From contig NC_134837.1 of assembly GCF_004210375.1 (NCBI RefSeq), positions 160,807,310-160,871,309 of the forward strand: a stretch of DNA of 64,000 bases, read 5' to 3'. The first letter of the stretch is position 1, and every line of letters starts with the position of its first letter. Positions 35,930 through 48,952 of the stretch are shown piece by piece. A program made the translations under genes and the position numbers. The DNA is from Tachypleus tridentatus. Taxonomy: Eukaryota > Arthropoda > Merostomata > Xiphosura > Limulidae. The notes beneath the pieces were generated by a model. It had not been told where the DNA came from and searched no databases. It worked only from the letters and a program-made list of their open reading frames with translations.

Positions 35930-37190
35930 TATTTGTTTTTTATACCATAGCTATTCTACAAAAGCAAAATGTAGCTGTAAAAAAGTTACGTAAACATAAA
36001 TTTATTTATTATTGCATTGTCAGCGTAAATAATTTTTATGATTCTCACACATACCACACAGTAGTTAAAAAAACACAAACACTTGAAAAACCAGTATTCT
36101 TATATTTTCTCATTTATTTTATATATATCAGTTAGTGCCATTCATTAAGAATGCCGTAAATGTATATAGAGAAAAACTGTCCTTTATTATCAATTGAATT
36201 TTGAAGACTCCTAGCCATATCGATCGTATTTTCGGTATTGATTTCTTGCACAAAGCAAGAGAAATTGGCCAACAGAGAGAGCGAGCCTGCTTTCTTCAAT
36301 CATGACAAAACTTTGAAGAATTAGTGGAAAGGATTGTTGGTCTCGTTTCATCTGGAATTTCGCTTACAAACATTCTTAGACAGTAAATATGATGCCGCAT
36401 TCTTGTAACTATTACAAACTTTATTTGGCAGTAAACCTTTAAGCTGCATTTTTGTAACAATCTGAAAGTTTCACAGAAAATATCCTTAAGTTTCGATTTT
36501 CTTTTACGCTTACAAATTTTCTTAAGTAGAAACTTTTAAGCTACACTATTTTAATAATTACAAAATGTCTCATCCTTGTAACAATTAGAAATTTCACATC
36601 CTGATTCTTTTAATCAAAAACGTGTTCTTTAAACATAAAGGAATAATGCTTTTCAAGTGCTTTAAAATTATATTTTTATTCAAAATGATGGAAAAACATT
36701 TGAGTAACTAGTAAAGTCAAATACGACACTCACAAGCAGGAATTTTCAATACCGTATTATAACATTCTTCTTCGGTAAATACCATATTTACTGAAATGCA
36801 TTTAGGAAAATGAAGCTTTCTGATATGAAGTAACGTTTAGTGTGAAAACGTGGTTTATTTTCTTCTCTTTAATGATTTTTTCTTATTAAATATAACACCG
36901 TGTTTGTCACCAAATAAAATATTTTCAGTTAACTGACTTTCACTTGCTGGTAAGTCCCATTATAATATTGATTATTCTGTAAGAAATATGGGCAGCTATA
37001 CATCTGAGCCTGATAGCCCAACGCACATGGTATTTTATCAAATACGTATTCAAGCTCTCTCTCTCTCTCGTTTTAAAAACAACTTAGTTCGTTATTGTAA
37101 TGCCTATCTTAAATATTCAAAACAACAATTTTTTTTTCAAAAAGCTTTATTGAATGAACTCAAAGATACTCAGCCAGTTCTTAGATATTT
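35930..37190. other. No gene seen
   Basis: ATATTTTCAG near 36927-36938 and CTG/GTAAGTCCC at 36950 bracket only 21 bp. Nothing else is exon-like. Confidence 0.5.
37058..37071. repeat. (CT)n microsatellite
   Basis: Seven CT units inside a chance 71-codon plus frame. Confidence 0.85.
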
Positions 37191-37202
37191 TCATTATAAT
37201 TA

Positions 37203-37317
37203 GTACCCCTTTGGTACAGCGGTAAGTCTTTGGATTTACAATGCTAAAATCATGGGTTCGATTCTCCTCGGTAGACACAGCAGATACCTCAATGTGGCTT
37301 TGCTATAAGGAAACATA
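37203..37317 (+). mobile_element. SINE-B, full length, with target-site duplication
   Basis: Flanked by perfect 11-bp CATTATAATTA (37192-37202 and 37318-37328). Head TTGGTACAGCGGTAAGTC, box B GGTTCGATTCTCC and tail GCTATAAGGAAACATA make this one of the best copies for defining the ends of SINE-B. Confidence 0.97.
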
Positions 37318-37636
37318 CATTATAATTAACCCTGGTGGTGAGTTAAAATTCTATGATAGATATTACATTCTTATTTGAAGTACTGATGTAAGGTAAAAGC
37401 CATTTCTGTATGTATCTGAAGATCATTCTTGTCCAACAACTTCTAGAGCGTTATATAAAGGAACACGAAAAAGTAAGTGTTGTTATGAAGGCATAGAAAG
37501 TTATAGGTTATTTAAACAGATGTTTTCTGGCCTAATTGAGGATTAAGAACTAACAAGGAATGGTTGTATGTTTGTATAAAATGTGTTTATATGCAAAAGT
37601 GTAAAACATAACATACGAGTATCGTTAATTCAAAGT

Positions 37637-37911
37637 TTGTTTGTTTTGGAATTTCGCACAAAGCAACTCGAGGGCTATCTCTGCTAGCCGTCCCTAGTTT
37701 AGCAGCGTAAGACTAGAGGGAAGGCAGCTAGTCATCACCACCCACCGCCAACTCTTGGGCTACTCTTTTACCAACGAATAGTGGGATTGACCGTCACATT
37801 ATAACGCCCACACGGCTGGGAGGGTGAGCATGTTTGGCGCGACTCGGGCGCGAACCCGCGACCCTCAGATTACAAAGCGCACGCCTTAACGCGTTAGGCC
37901 ATGCCAGACCG
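37637..37911 (-). mobile_element. SINE-A, full length, with target-site duplication
   Basis: Flanked by perfect 11-bp TAATTCAAAGT (37626-37636 and 37912-37922). Shares the GGGCGCGAACCCGCG head variant with the copy near 620-922. Confidence 0.97.
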
Positions 37912-37922
37912 TAATTCAAAGT

Positions 37923-38850
37923 AAATAAGATACTTTAAAACATGAATTTAATATACCATACAATGGGTTTGATAATAGGTTAAATAGTTTTGAAAATATA
38001 CTCTCAATGGTGATACATGAAATAAATTGTGAATATTGAGTCGATTGAATTTCCTTTTCCCTGCAACATAACAACTATTGGTCCACATACCGGGTAAACA
38101 TACTTAAGGGTTTGTGAATTTATGAAATAAAACTTTTGTTATAGCAGTGATATCGTAGTGTAAATGTGTAACATTTGTGTAAAACCTAATTTTGGCTACA
38201 AAGAATATCCGGCGATCTTTCAGCATGAGAACTTAAATTCCTGGAAATATCTAATTAAAATTCTAATTTGAATCATGTATTAAATTTGCGTATTTTATAG
38301 AAACAAGGACTGAGACAATTAAGATTATACACGTGTTGTTCACTTTTGTTGTATTTTTTATTTTGTTTCAGGATAATATTATTTATTATCAGAATTTTAA
38401 TATATTCAGATTTATATATATATATATGTGTGTGGAAGTGTGATTTGTTTTATTGGTATAAAATAATCATTAATGTAAATATCTATTTTATCTTATTATT
38501 TTCCTAAGCGAGTAGTCTTATTATGAAGTTTTTATAAAATGATTTACTTATTGGTTTTTGTATTTATTTCAAATCACACAAACTTATATGAAATAAAAAA
38601 CCTGTTATGAATTTCACAGAGTATGAAACTAAAGTAAATATCCCCCTTTAAATGTTACAAGTTATAAAAAAAACTCTTGGTAAATATTTTAAGCCATGAA
38701 AATAGCTTTATTTCAATGTATACTAAATGAGTTTATTAAATTATGAAAAATAACTTTCTTATTGTGTGAAACTGTTCATAAAGAAAGTACGATATGATAA
38801 TTGTAGCAGGTAATAAAATTAAAAGACAAAACAATTAATCTTCTAAGCTA
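37923..38850. other. No gene seen
   Basis: AT-rich with short TATA runs near 38413-38428. Confidence 0.6.
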
Positions 38851-38861
38851 ACTAACAATAA

Positions 38862-38987
38862 GTGTGTATTGCGTGTTTTCTTATAGCAAAGCTACATGGG
38901 GCTATCTGTTGAGCACACCGAGGGGAATCGAACCCCCGATTTTAGCGTTGTAAATCCGTAGACATACCGCTCTACTAGTGTGGGGTT
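38862..38987 (-). mobile_element. SINE-B, full length, with target-site duplication
   Basis: Flanked by 11-bp ACTAACAATAA (38851-38861 and 38988-38998). Contains GAGGGGAATCGAACCCCCG, close to what I take as the family consensus. Confidence 0.97.
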
Positions 38988-38998
38988 ACTAACAATAA

Positions 38999-39842
38999 AA
39001 ATGCAATGTTCATCACAAGGTACAGCAAAGCTCTGGTTTTATATACCATTTTAATTTATACTTTTGCTCTTCTTATAAGAATAAGACTAGTTCTTGACTT
39101 ACTGATTGGTTATATTATAGGTTTATTAGCCCCATATGAATTTTCTATGAATAGTTTTACACATTATGTTCTTTCAAAATATTTCAACACCTGTCACACT
39201 AACCAGCCCATCAGTCTGATGTGAATAAAAAGAAATGAGTCATTCCGGAAAGGTTTGTGTTGTTTTGACTGGACAAAAAGAAGATGTTTGACACTGCCAT
39301 AACCTGACCCTATACCATGAGACACAACACGGAATAGTTAACTTTTAAAGTAACACGATGTACCTATAAAACATGGTTGAACTGATATAGATGTGGTTCT
39401 CAATGTGATGGTTTAATTGTATCGATTAAGAAAAATCGTAGGTTCAGGAGAGATGATGGAAGAACTTATTTGAAGATATCTCAATCGATTTGATATGCCA
39501 GCTAAATCGGAGAATCGTCGACAATTCATTGCAATGACAACGAGAAAACAAAAAACAGAAAAAAAAAACTAGACAGTGTAATATCGTTATCTTCCAAAGG
39601 GAAATTAAAATAATTTAGTGAAACACACAACATAGTGAAGCTCAAAGATTCAGTATTTAAGTTGAAAAAGATGCGCGATCTATTACAAGGTAATTTCCCC
39701 AACGATTCTCAAGTTACAAATATTATTTCTTCAATAACCAGTAAATAAAAGAAAGTTGGTATAATGCTCAGTATGGTACTACCATAGTGTAAGCTACATA
39801 GATTTTATCTTGTCATATTTTTATTAATATACTTGTTTTTAC
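38999..39842. other. No gene seen
   Basis: A 72-codon hydrophobic plus frame (39006-39224) starts next to the SINE-B duplication and lacks support. A CpG-bearing patch near 39500-39545 has an interrupted frame only. Confidence 0.5.
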
Positions 39843-39853
39843 CTGCTGATTGA

Positions 39854-39978
39854 GTGTGTGTGTGTTTTTCTTATAGCAAAGCCACATCGGGTTATCTCCT
39901 GAGCCCACCGAAAGGAATCAAACGCCTGATTTTAGCGATGTAAATCCGTAGACTTACTGCTGTACTAGCGGGGTGCAA
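39854..39978 (-). mobile_element. SINE-B, full length, with target-site duplication
   Basis: Flanked by CTGCTGATTGA (39843-39853) and CTACTGATTGA (39979-39989), one change in 11. The tail is a TGTGTGTG run. Confidence 0.95.
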
Positions 39979-40134
39979 CTACTGATTGAACAAAAAAGTG
40001 AACGCTTTCATTACACAGGCCTGGGAACTTAAACTTCATAAAAATTGTTTTAGTTTTAAGCACTGATTTTCCACAATTCAGCTACGCATATTTCTAAAAT
40101 AGTATTAATTAAGGAGTTCTTACAAACTAGATAA

Positions 40135-40600
40135 AAAATTCTTACATAAATCAAAATTTATCACGATATAACATAATTTGTTTGGGTCATTTACACAATC
40201 TCTTGTTGGTGTAGCGACGAATAAACAGTATTGAGAATAAAAAAACATCATGCTAAAGTGCACGTACAAAAAAAATACTGTTGCAAAATTACACGTTAGG
40301 CGGCCTGTTAATCGTTTATATTCTAGCGGTGTGTTTCTCGTTGGTACTATAAAGATCGATAAGACTCGCACGTGCGCGATTTTTCTAGAAAAAAATTGTA
40401 GCCAGTGATTGTAGCCATTTTAAGCATAGACTGGATTTCAATTAAAATGATTCACTTATGTAAAAGTATATATGACGGTTTGTGAAAAATCTGCACATAA
40501 TGGGAAAAAAAATGAATATTATGTTCGAATTCAGCGTACAAGAATTACTATAGAACATCAAAACATTTAAAACCAATGAAACCATTGTAGGCCTATATTA
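40135..40600 (-). pseudogene. Fragment of dispersed coding repeat with NDPN-x-LCY motif, copy 2
   Basis: The minus-strand frame reads RDCVNDPNKLCYI near 40160-40205, preceded by FVATPT, then loses the Cys-x-x-Cys continuation. The upstream part matches copy 1 across about 230 bp, but copy 2 carries an extra ~150 bp (about 40290-40430) with GCACGTGCGCG. Either copy 2 received an insertion or copy 1 lost the segment. An 83-codon frame (40120-40371) covers it, ending in unrelated sequence, so the gene is a relic. Confidence 0.5.
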
Positions 40601-41338
40601 TTTACGCACAGTGAAGAATAAATAAAATATCAAACATTAAATGAATACAATTAAGATCTTTAACTGACTGTATCAAATGAAAGATATTCGCTGAAACATA
40701 AGCCTATGATGTAGAAGTGGCTGTTTTTATTCAAAATTTACTAATTTAATTATAGGTTATTAAAGCCTAATTCATACTGTCACCCATGAGTACTACGCTA
40801 TCCAGCTTTTTGTTGTTTTTCTTTTATATTCAAGGGAAATTATACAGCACTTAGGCCTAAAATTTTAAATCAGAACAACTTTATAATTTTCATTCTATTT
40901 CAAATCAATTAGGATATAAAATTGAGAAAAACGAGGACAATTGTTCATTTCACAAATATTTTATTTTATATACTATATGTTTTCGCCAGTAAAGGCAACA
41001 TTATATTCATAGTTGTAATAAACGAAATATCTTTAAAGCGTACAATTGTTTTTGTTTTTCTTATTTTTGAAATTGTGGAGTTTCGCCAAATTCCGACGGA
41101 TTCAAGTATTCAATATTTAACCAGAATAAGATTTATATGCAGACACTATAGTGTCATCTATTGATATTGTTATTAGATTCTGACTGAAAACTAGCCAATA
41201 AGTAAAAGAAAACCTTTCTAAACTGAGCTCAAAACGCAAATTAACTTGGGTTTCCGTGTTGTATGCACACATGCCTATAGATATATATATATTTATAGTG
41301 TGCATATGTGTGTAAAGAAATAATAAATACTATACAGC

Positions 41339-41563
41339 TTTTGTTTGTTTTTTGTTTTTGAATTTTGCGCAAAGCTACAAGAGGGCTATCTCCGCCACCC
41401 GTCCCTCATTTAACAGCGTAAGACTAGAGGGAAGGCAGCTAGTCATCACCAACCAGAGCCATCTCTTGGGCTACTCTTTTACCAGCTAATAGTAGGATTG
41501 ATGGTCACATTATAACTCCCCCACGGCTGAAAGGGCGAGCATGTTTGGTGCGACGGGGATTCA
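41339..41563 (-). mobile_element. SINE-A, head truncated
   Basis: Complete tail and body up to GCGACGGGGATTC, then an abrupt switch to unrelated ATGTTGGTAAATTT. The anticodon side of the head is missing. An 88-codon plus frame starts at the junction (41541) and is not supported as a gene. Confidence 0.93.
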
Positions 41564-41782
41564 TGTTGGTAAATTTATTATTTGTATTAATAATTTCCTG
41601 AAATATGTTTCGAAACCAATTATGTACTTATTAATATTTCTTTCTATTTTTTATGTAAATTCTATTGGTTTTGTAGATCGGAAGGACATAAAAATTACTT
41701 CTGTCAATACTTTTATTTATGTAAGCCATTTTTTCACTCTTAATTATTTCTTTATAAAAATGACACCTACATTTTGTAAAAC

Positions 41783-41955
41783 AGTAAAACTATTTAGTGA
41801 TGTCTAGAAAACCCACTTTTAGATATATATGCAAAAACGGCTTGTTTGGGTTGAGAAAATATTTTACATAGAAGAGCAAACAACATTTCGATTTTTTATG
41901 CAAAATATTTTCTCAACCCAAACGAGCCGTTTGTGCATATATAGTAAAACTATTT
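41783..41955. mobile_element. Foldback (MITE-like) element with 42-bp inverted arms
   Basis: Arms 41824-41865 and 41902-41943 are inverted copies of each other with two mismatches, separated by a 36-bp spacer (41866-41901). The arm runs TATATATGCAAAAACGGC, then TTGTTTGGGTTGAG, then AAAATATTTT. A 13-bp direct repeat AGTAAAACTATTT flanks the block (41783-41795 and 41943-41955) and may be a target-site duplication. The spacer begins ACATAGAAGAGC and includes AACATTTCGA. No transposase is present, so it would be non-autonomous. The arms can form a long hairpin in RNA. Confidence 0.75.
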
Positions 41956-44900
41956 GTAGATAAAATCTGACGTAGAATTGTTTTTTTCAGATAGCAGCGT
42001 TTTCCATGTTATATTGACAAGACAAGTTTGCAGAAAAACGAATTTCTTAATGTATTTACAATAAATGAATTCTGAACTCTCTGACTACCTTAGCTTGTTA
42101 GAAATGAATAAACATGAAATACAAATATAAACTTACAAATAACAATATCAATTAACCCAAACGTAGTGAAAGTGTACTTTACTTAAATAGTCAACTTCAC
42201 TGAAGAGTTAGTTCTTAGGTTAAATCATTCTCTCTTGAGTTGTCTCAAGGCTATGTGTAGTGAATACATCTCACGTTACTTATTTAACATGTTAATATCA
42301 GATTTACCTAGAATGACTAGCACTATTCACGCGACTGGTTATTCAAAGTTGAACTATACGAGGCCACCTGTTTAAAAACGACTACTTTTCAATTTCACAC
42401 ACTGCAAAGGATCTCGCAGCTATCTTTGCTGTGGGAAGATAAAAGTTATTCATCTAGGTAAATTACATACAACAACAGATAGTTACAGTAAAAGTAATTT
42501 ATCAGCCTACTTGAACAGTATGTTTTGTGGAAATTGTTCAAGTCTGCACACATAACAAATTATAAAAAAACATATTCTATATAAATACAAGGAGTTAGAA
42601 AAGATATGACTTGCTTGTATTCCATACTTTTCTTCTCATTTTTATTTCAGTCTTGTTCTTAAGTTAACTTTAAATCTCGTGAAAGTTAGAAACAAATAAC
42701 TTTATTTTACTCTTGCAAAATACTTATACTTAACACAAACAACCCAACGCTTAGATGATTATAATGCTAGAACAACATGCACGAAACAAATAAGGCCTAA
42801 TAATAAAAGCTATATAACAATGTAGTAACGTGTAATAAAAGTAAAATGCTTACACACATATAATTAATTTGAACTCACTTAGACGAAAACAGTGTCAAAA
42901 TCAGTAAGAAAAATATTTAATGACAGAACACACCAGACAACACCCTTCATAAACACACATTAAACACAAAACCAAACCAAGTTAAATATAGATACATTAG
43001 CATAATAAAAAAGGAAATTCTACAAAATAACATGTTAAATATGTATGACAGTATTCAATGTTATACACATAGGAAAACGCAGTACAGATTACAAGTCAGA
43101 TATTTTCAAGATCAACATCTATATACAACACAAATAAAAGTAACCTTAGAAACATGAACTGAGAAACAGGAAATCACAAGTAAATGGTAAAAAGAAATAA
43201 AATAATGAATTACATGTATTTACAATTTTCTCTTTGGTAACCTAAGGTAAGAGCTTTTATTTTACCTCAGACCCAACAGTACATCATCAAGTACTTCTAT
43301 AGATCATCTGCTTGGGTATATTGTCTGCTGGATGTTCTTCTTGAAGTTTCTCAATGTCTGGATTAACTCAGCATGTAGATTTCACATCTCATCTTCTAAC
43401 TATCCAAACATCTCCTCAACTGGGAATTCTGTTGGAATGGGGAAGGGCAAAACCTCTGTTTCCGTTAAGTGGTTTGTTTCTGGCAATGCCTTTTTATCAA
43501 AGGGGATATAGTTTAGTATTGTTGGGGCAATGGTGGTCTTAGATAAGGTAGTGGTGAACTGTAAACATGTATCTGCAACAAACCACACAGGGCTGTTTTA
43601 GTGGTTGTGTGCCTTGTATGTAGAGGAACCCACTTTTACTGTTGAGACCCTAGCCAATAGTATCGTAATTGTTGCTGGCTGTTAAATCACTAGTTCCAAT
43701 TCTTAATCAACCTCTGGAATACTTTAGCTCCAGAAAGGTCTTTTACTTGTTTTAGATATGAAGTAGTTCCCTTAAATGATGTTTGGTAGTAGTGCACCTT
43801 TTAACAACACACTTTATAGGATGGACCTGACATCCTTTTAGTGGATTAGCCATCTCATCCTTCACCTGTGCTGGAATTATCTATGGATTGTAGAGTGGAG
43901 GCTAAACTGGTTGAAGATTTATCTGCGGCAGTGGGGTCTACCTACTCTCAGTGACATTAACGTGGTGACATCAGGTGTGGTTGTTAGAAGCTACCCGACA
44001 TCAGGATATATGATAGTCAATGAATCGCTTTCATCCATGAACTTTGTTGATTCAAGAATTAGGCTGGCCCTGGACATCTTGGGAATAGCTGCAAGTTTCA
44101 TGTCACTTAGAAGTGTACACGTTATATCATTATTCTACTTTATGGTGCACTAACTAAGATATCAAATGGTCGTTTATACCGCATATTGCTGATTTAACTT
44201 CAACTAGCATAAGAATAGAGAAAATAAGAGACAAAATATAAAGTTTTATTAAAACCGTTTAATATTAATTTTATTTGGACTAAATTAGTAAATACTATAT
44301 AAAATCTTAAAAACGCCTTCAGTAAAAATATTTTAGTAAACAAATTCTGGTTTCGAAAATATAGAACGAACTTTAAATGTTTATGAAATGCTTGCCAAAT
44401 TTAATGAAGATAAACTTGTTACATTTAGAGCTGTAATACGTACAACTTCATGGCTGTACTATGGTTATGAAGCAATTCAAAAAACCAAACCTGATTTCAG
44501 AAAGCTAAATAGTCAAAGTCAGGATTAGTCAAAAATCAGCAAGGGGTGTAGATTGTAAAATTTTGTATAAATCCAGTCATAAGTTTCAGATAGAGTCTAA
44601 TATAATATAATCATCATCTTTGTTAAGTGACATTTCTATAGGCTTTGGATGTTCTTATGTCTTATGTTACCTGCCGAATGTGTATTTCTATCACCAGTGA
44701 ATGGTTTGGTCCGTCAACAATTAAGAGAAATTAGAGTTGAAACTTCGGAAGCTGGTTCCTAAACACATGAGTTGATCCAGATGAGTGGACTCTAATCCAT
44801 AACTTCTGAACGTGAGAATCTGTAAACACATAATCTTTCTCTTGGGACTTCATCCAAATTCAAGTTTAGTACCAATCAAGCAAAACAACAAGTTTCATTG

Positions 44901-47900
44901 CCTAAGTGTTGTTTTGTTGTTTTCTGCCTTCAGTAGTAGAGTCACAGATTATATTTTTATGAATTTTTAACTGCATCTTGTATTGAAAAAATATTTTAAA
45001 AATAGGTAATAAAACTGTGTGTCTATAAAATATTTCAATATGCATCATTGAAAATATTCCATCATAACAAAATAGAAATATGAATACGTCAAGTTTGCAT
45101 TTGATATGATATTCAAGTAAATTCTTGTGAATTTCATCTACTTGTCGTAATTTTCACCATGATGAATATTCGAATTCAATCCAATCAAAATATGTTGCTC
45201 TACTCTTACAAAACTGTTTTTTTTTTCTCACTTTTTGACATGAATTTCCTTGTCACTCTTATTTTTTCACAAAAATATTTCCACCTGCCTAACATTTTGG
45301 TGTCAAAACTGAAACATCATCTCATTGGTATGCAAGGAAATAAAACGTGTGCTGTGTCCTCCAGTAATACCCTCCAGGTCAGTAATCATAGTTAACAAAA
45401 TATCACAAAGTCTCAACATTCAGATTAAAGTATATTTCCATTCACGTGTCGTTTCACCGTAATGTTCCTTGTCTAAATTATCCATTTTTGTTATAGAATA
45501 CCCAATAATAACTTTTTGTAACGTTCATATACGAGAATAAAACTCACGTATTTATTTATACATGTAAGTTGCTAATATATTACCTTCACACATTATCACA
45601 TGCACTAGCAGCTTATAACAGACGGTCCCTAGCTCCCAAGCATATTACTTTAATAGTCATTTTGGTTTTCAGTCACATAAAATAATCATTAGCAGAATTT
45701 AAATAAACTGAGGCTTTTCGTTTTCAATTCTCATGGAGTAGAATTACAATTTATGCTGTTACTACAGAGGTTAACATACTTTCAGAGGAAACATGTTATG
45801 TGAAGAAGTTAAATACGTATTTAACTATGCGAAGGATAATCTAGCAAGAATCTTTTGGTAGGCTACATAGAATTGTTACTATTCAACTTCATCAGAGTGG
45901 TGATTTTTCTTAAAACAATGGATAATGTTTTGACTCAGTAACTCACTGAGTAGCTTAGGAATCAAGGGTGTCACTGCTCATTAATTCACTAATGTTTAAA
46001 TCCATGTGACTATTCTAGCTTATGGTAGTCATCCAAAACACTTGACTGAATATGGCTCGTGCCCTTTGAAGATTTTTTTTCTGATAATGATCGTTATGAG
46101 TTTTATTCCTAGTCAATCAACGATCTACCAGTATTTTATTGGATATATTTCTTAGCTGATAACTTATTGAGATATTCATATAATGTTGCATAATATTGCT
46201 TCTAATGACGCTCAAACACTCGGATGACTCATGTTTAAAACAACTCTCTCCAAGTCGAAAACAGGAGAGAAGTGGAAGGTTTAGGAGGTGGATACTGCTA
46301 GTAGTTAAGATTTGAAAAAGAAAAGCAGATTTGGCTGTCAAAGGCTTCCACCAAAAAGAAATAAAACTTGGTGGTTGGAGAGATCGGGCAAGAAAAGGAT
46401 GCTAAACATGTTCAACGGACAACTCAGCAAAGACAACGAAGTCAATTTAGTATGTGTGTAGAGGCCTTGTAATCTCTATTATGAAATGACATATGGTATG
46501 TGACACTCCTATAACTGAGCTTTACGGTCTGGCCCATCTACAATCAGTTTCAAATTTGGTGAAATGAAGTCTATTGTTCAAGTATTATTGGTCTTGAAAA
46601 ATAATTAAGTGCTCAAAAATTAGCATCAGCAGCGAACACCATTTAGTCTACAGCCAACAGAAAAAGACAACTTTTAAAGAACCAGTTCACTCTATCAGAG
46701 AAGGCATCAGATCGAGTGCCTTGAGGAGAACCCAGACGTTGATAACAAATGAATACTCGATATTGCAACTGGTTATAAATAGTAATTTTTGGAAATATGA
46801 GAGAACATTGAGAAGTAGCTGTTAAAAATTGGACAAAAACCCAATTTGATTCTCTCCTCTGACAACAGCAGGACAATAATAATAACCGAGCTGACAGCGC
46901 CCTATGCTTAAATAATGAGAGATTGCCATGAGTACAAACTGTCAAGATATGAGAAACTCATGAAGGAAATCCAGGGTCAGGGTTATGGCACGCGACTATT
47001 GAGTGGTGAAGTTTGAATAATAGGGTTAGCCAGTGCATGTGTCTATAGCTTACAGAAACAGCATGGCTTTCACTTCAGAAGATATCAAAGACTTAAAGAA
47101 TTGATAAAGACAGTAAATAAGGTGTCATGTTGAATATGGACAAAGATTAATGCAAATTAAATAATAAATTATAAGGAATAAGAGTTTTCTATATTCCATT
47201 GATTAAAAGCATGGGCAGAAGAGAAGTAGCTCATGGAATCACAATATATATCCTATTATAGGAAAAAAATCATCAATTGTATAAGTGTAAAAAAATAAGT
47301 AACCATATGTATCTAATGAAAGCCTTGTTCCACCTGCGGAAGTGAATTAATTATGTCCATGACTATTTCTTGAAATGGAGAAATCACACTGCAATTTACA
47401 CTGTTTAAATGATTTTTTTTCTGTGAGTGACATAAGTCCTACAGTTGTGAAACCAATGTTGAACCTCTTGACTCAAATGTGGCCAGAGGATTCGTCATTA
47501 AATGTTATCAGAAGTGTGAGTGGAACCTTCGTGTCTTCCATTGTTTGTGTTATGTAAAGGCTGGAGAATATCATGTCTCAGAGCTACGGGACCATTAGCT
47601 GCAGCAAGACCGAGAACCAGAGCTTAGTAGTTGATAACAATGGTAAAACACATAATCCTTCAGAGTTGCTTATACAGCTGCTCCAGATTATGTGTATCCA
47701 TGGTATTTTTCTCAGTCACTTTCTGTTTTTTAGTTGGTCTTGCCACAGTCTTTAAATTACTGATTATGCCATCAATCCAATTTTGGAGTTTCCTACTCTA
47801 TGACTTAACATCATTATAACAAAAAATGTTTTCAGCTTCCAAATTGTGTTAAGAGTAGGAAATTCAATAAATGGACAGGTTCTCATTACGTAGTGCTAAA

Positions 47901-48723
47901 CCCAATGAGATCTTCATATTGTGAATGATGATTATATATGATTAAACCCCACTCATGCAGTGTTGTTATTCAGTGCACAAACATCAATCCCAGACTTGTA
48001 ATGTTTATCAGCTATTTTAGAAATTCATAGTTTACCCTAGCAATCAATTTGTTATCAAACAAATAATGTAAATTATGTTTCACAAAGGCAAGTGTTAGTA
48101 GTTTTATGTCATCGTACACTATCTTTATTCAAAACCATGAAAGTGGGATAAGCATACATAATTACTCACTCTAATCTGTCCTTCATAAATTATTCCACTG
48201 CTCTGACTACACTATCACTAACATTAGTATCTAACACAATTGTAGAGTATTGTACTGGGGCTTCTGTTAAAGCATAATTTAGGAACGTGAGTAATTAGTA
48301 AATGCAATGTGCGGAAAATTTGAAGAAATTGTCACAAGTTATTGACACATGTATATTAACTAGGAGATAATTTAAGGCTCATGGTATTAAACTAGTGGTA
48401 ATAAAATTTCAATAAGATACAATAATTACACTATGAAAATTGTTTTATATATAGGTACGTCCATTTGAGAATATTCGAGTATATTATAAAAACTTGAAAC
48501 AAACAAAGAAAATAATTAAAATTAAAAATTTTCTCTATTATAGAAACCCTCAGCTAATGCTTATATACTAAAACATGACTCGTTTCGAAAAGTTAACACT
48601 ATATTTTCTAATTACTCTTCCATTTCCATATTCAATTATTATATCGTCTTCAGAATATGATTAACATTCCTCTCTCATATATTTATTTGCTGTTTAATAT
48701 TTTTGTTAATTTTCAATTATCAT
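41956..48723. other. Nearly SINE-free block, possible wreck of a larger element
   Basis: Almost 6.8 kb with at most one weak SINE fragment. From about 43230 to 47860 the sequence is less AT-biased and has many short coding-like frames broken by stops on both strands (for instance KLYPF...KALPETNHLTETE minus near 43430-43510, and SDISPTVVKPMLNLLTQMWP plus near 47424-47483). No reverse transcriptase, transposase or integrase motif was recognised and no terminal repeats were found. It may be an old mobile or viral-derived insertion, a dead gene, or ordinary sequence. Confidence 0.35.
42389..42430 (-). mobile_element. Possible SINE-A tail fragment
   Basis: AATTTCACACACTGC followed by CGCAGCTATCTTTGCTG weakly matches the A tail. 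Confidence 0.3.
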
Positions 48724-48952
48724 TGTTTGTTTGTTTGTGTTTTTGAATTTCTCCCAAAGCAACTCAAGGGCTATCTGCGCTAGTCGTCCCTAATTTAGCA
48801 GTGTAAGACTAGAGGGAAGTCAGCTAGTCATCACCACCCACCCCCAACTCTTGGGCTACTCTTTTACCAACTAATAGTGGAATTGACCGTCATTATATAA
48901 CGCCCCCACGGCTAAAATGGCGAGCATATTTGGTGCCACCGAGACTTTTAGT
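48724..48952 (-). mobile_element. SINE-A, head truncated
   Basis: Tail GTTTGTTTGTTTGTGTTTT through the body to GAGCATATTTGGTGCCACC, then directly into the degenerate tandem repeat. Confidence 0.93.

Noticed and set aside
35860..36135. 91-codon plus frame
   Set aside because: Begins within the tail of a SINE-A and has no other support.
46643..46945. 100-codon minus frame
   Set aside because: No recognised motif and no neighbouring signals; it falls in the debris-like block and is kept only as part of that observation.
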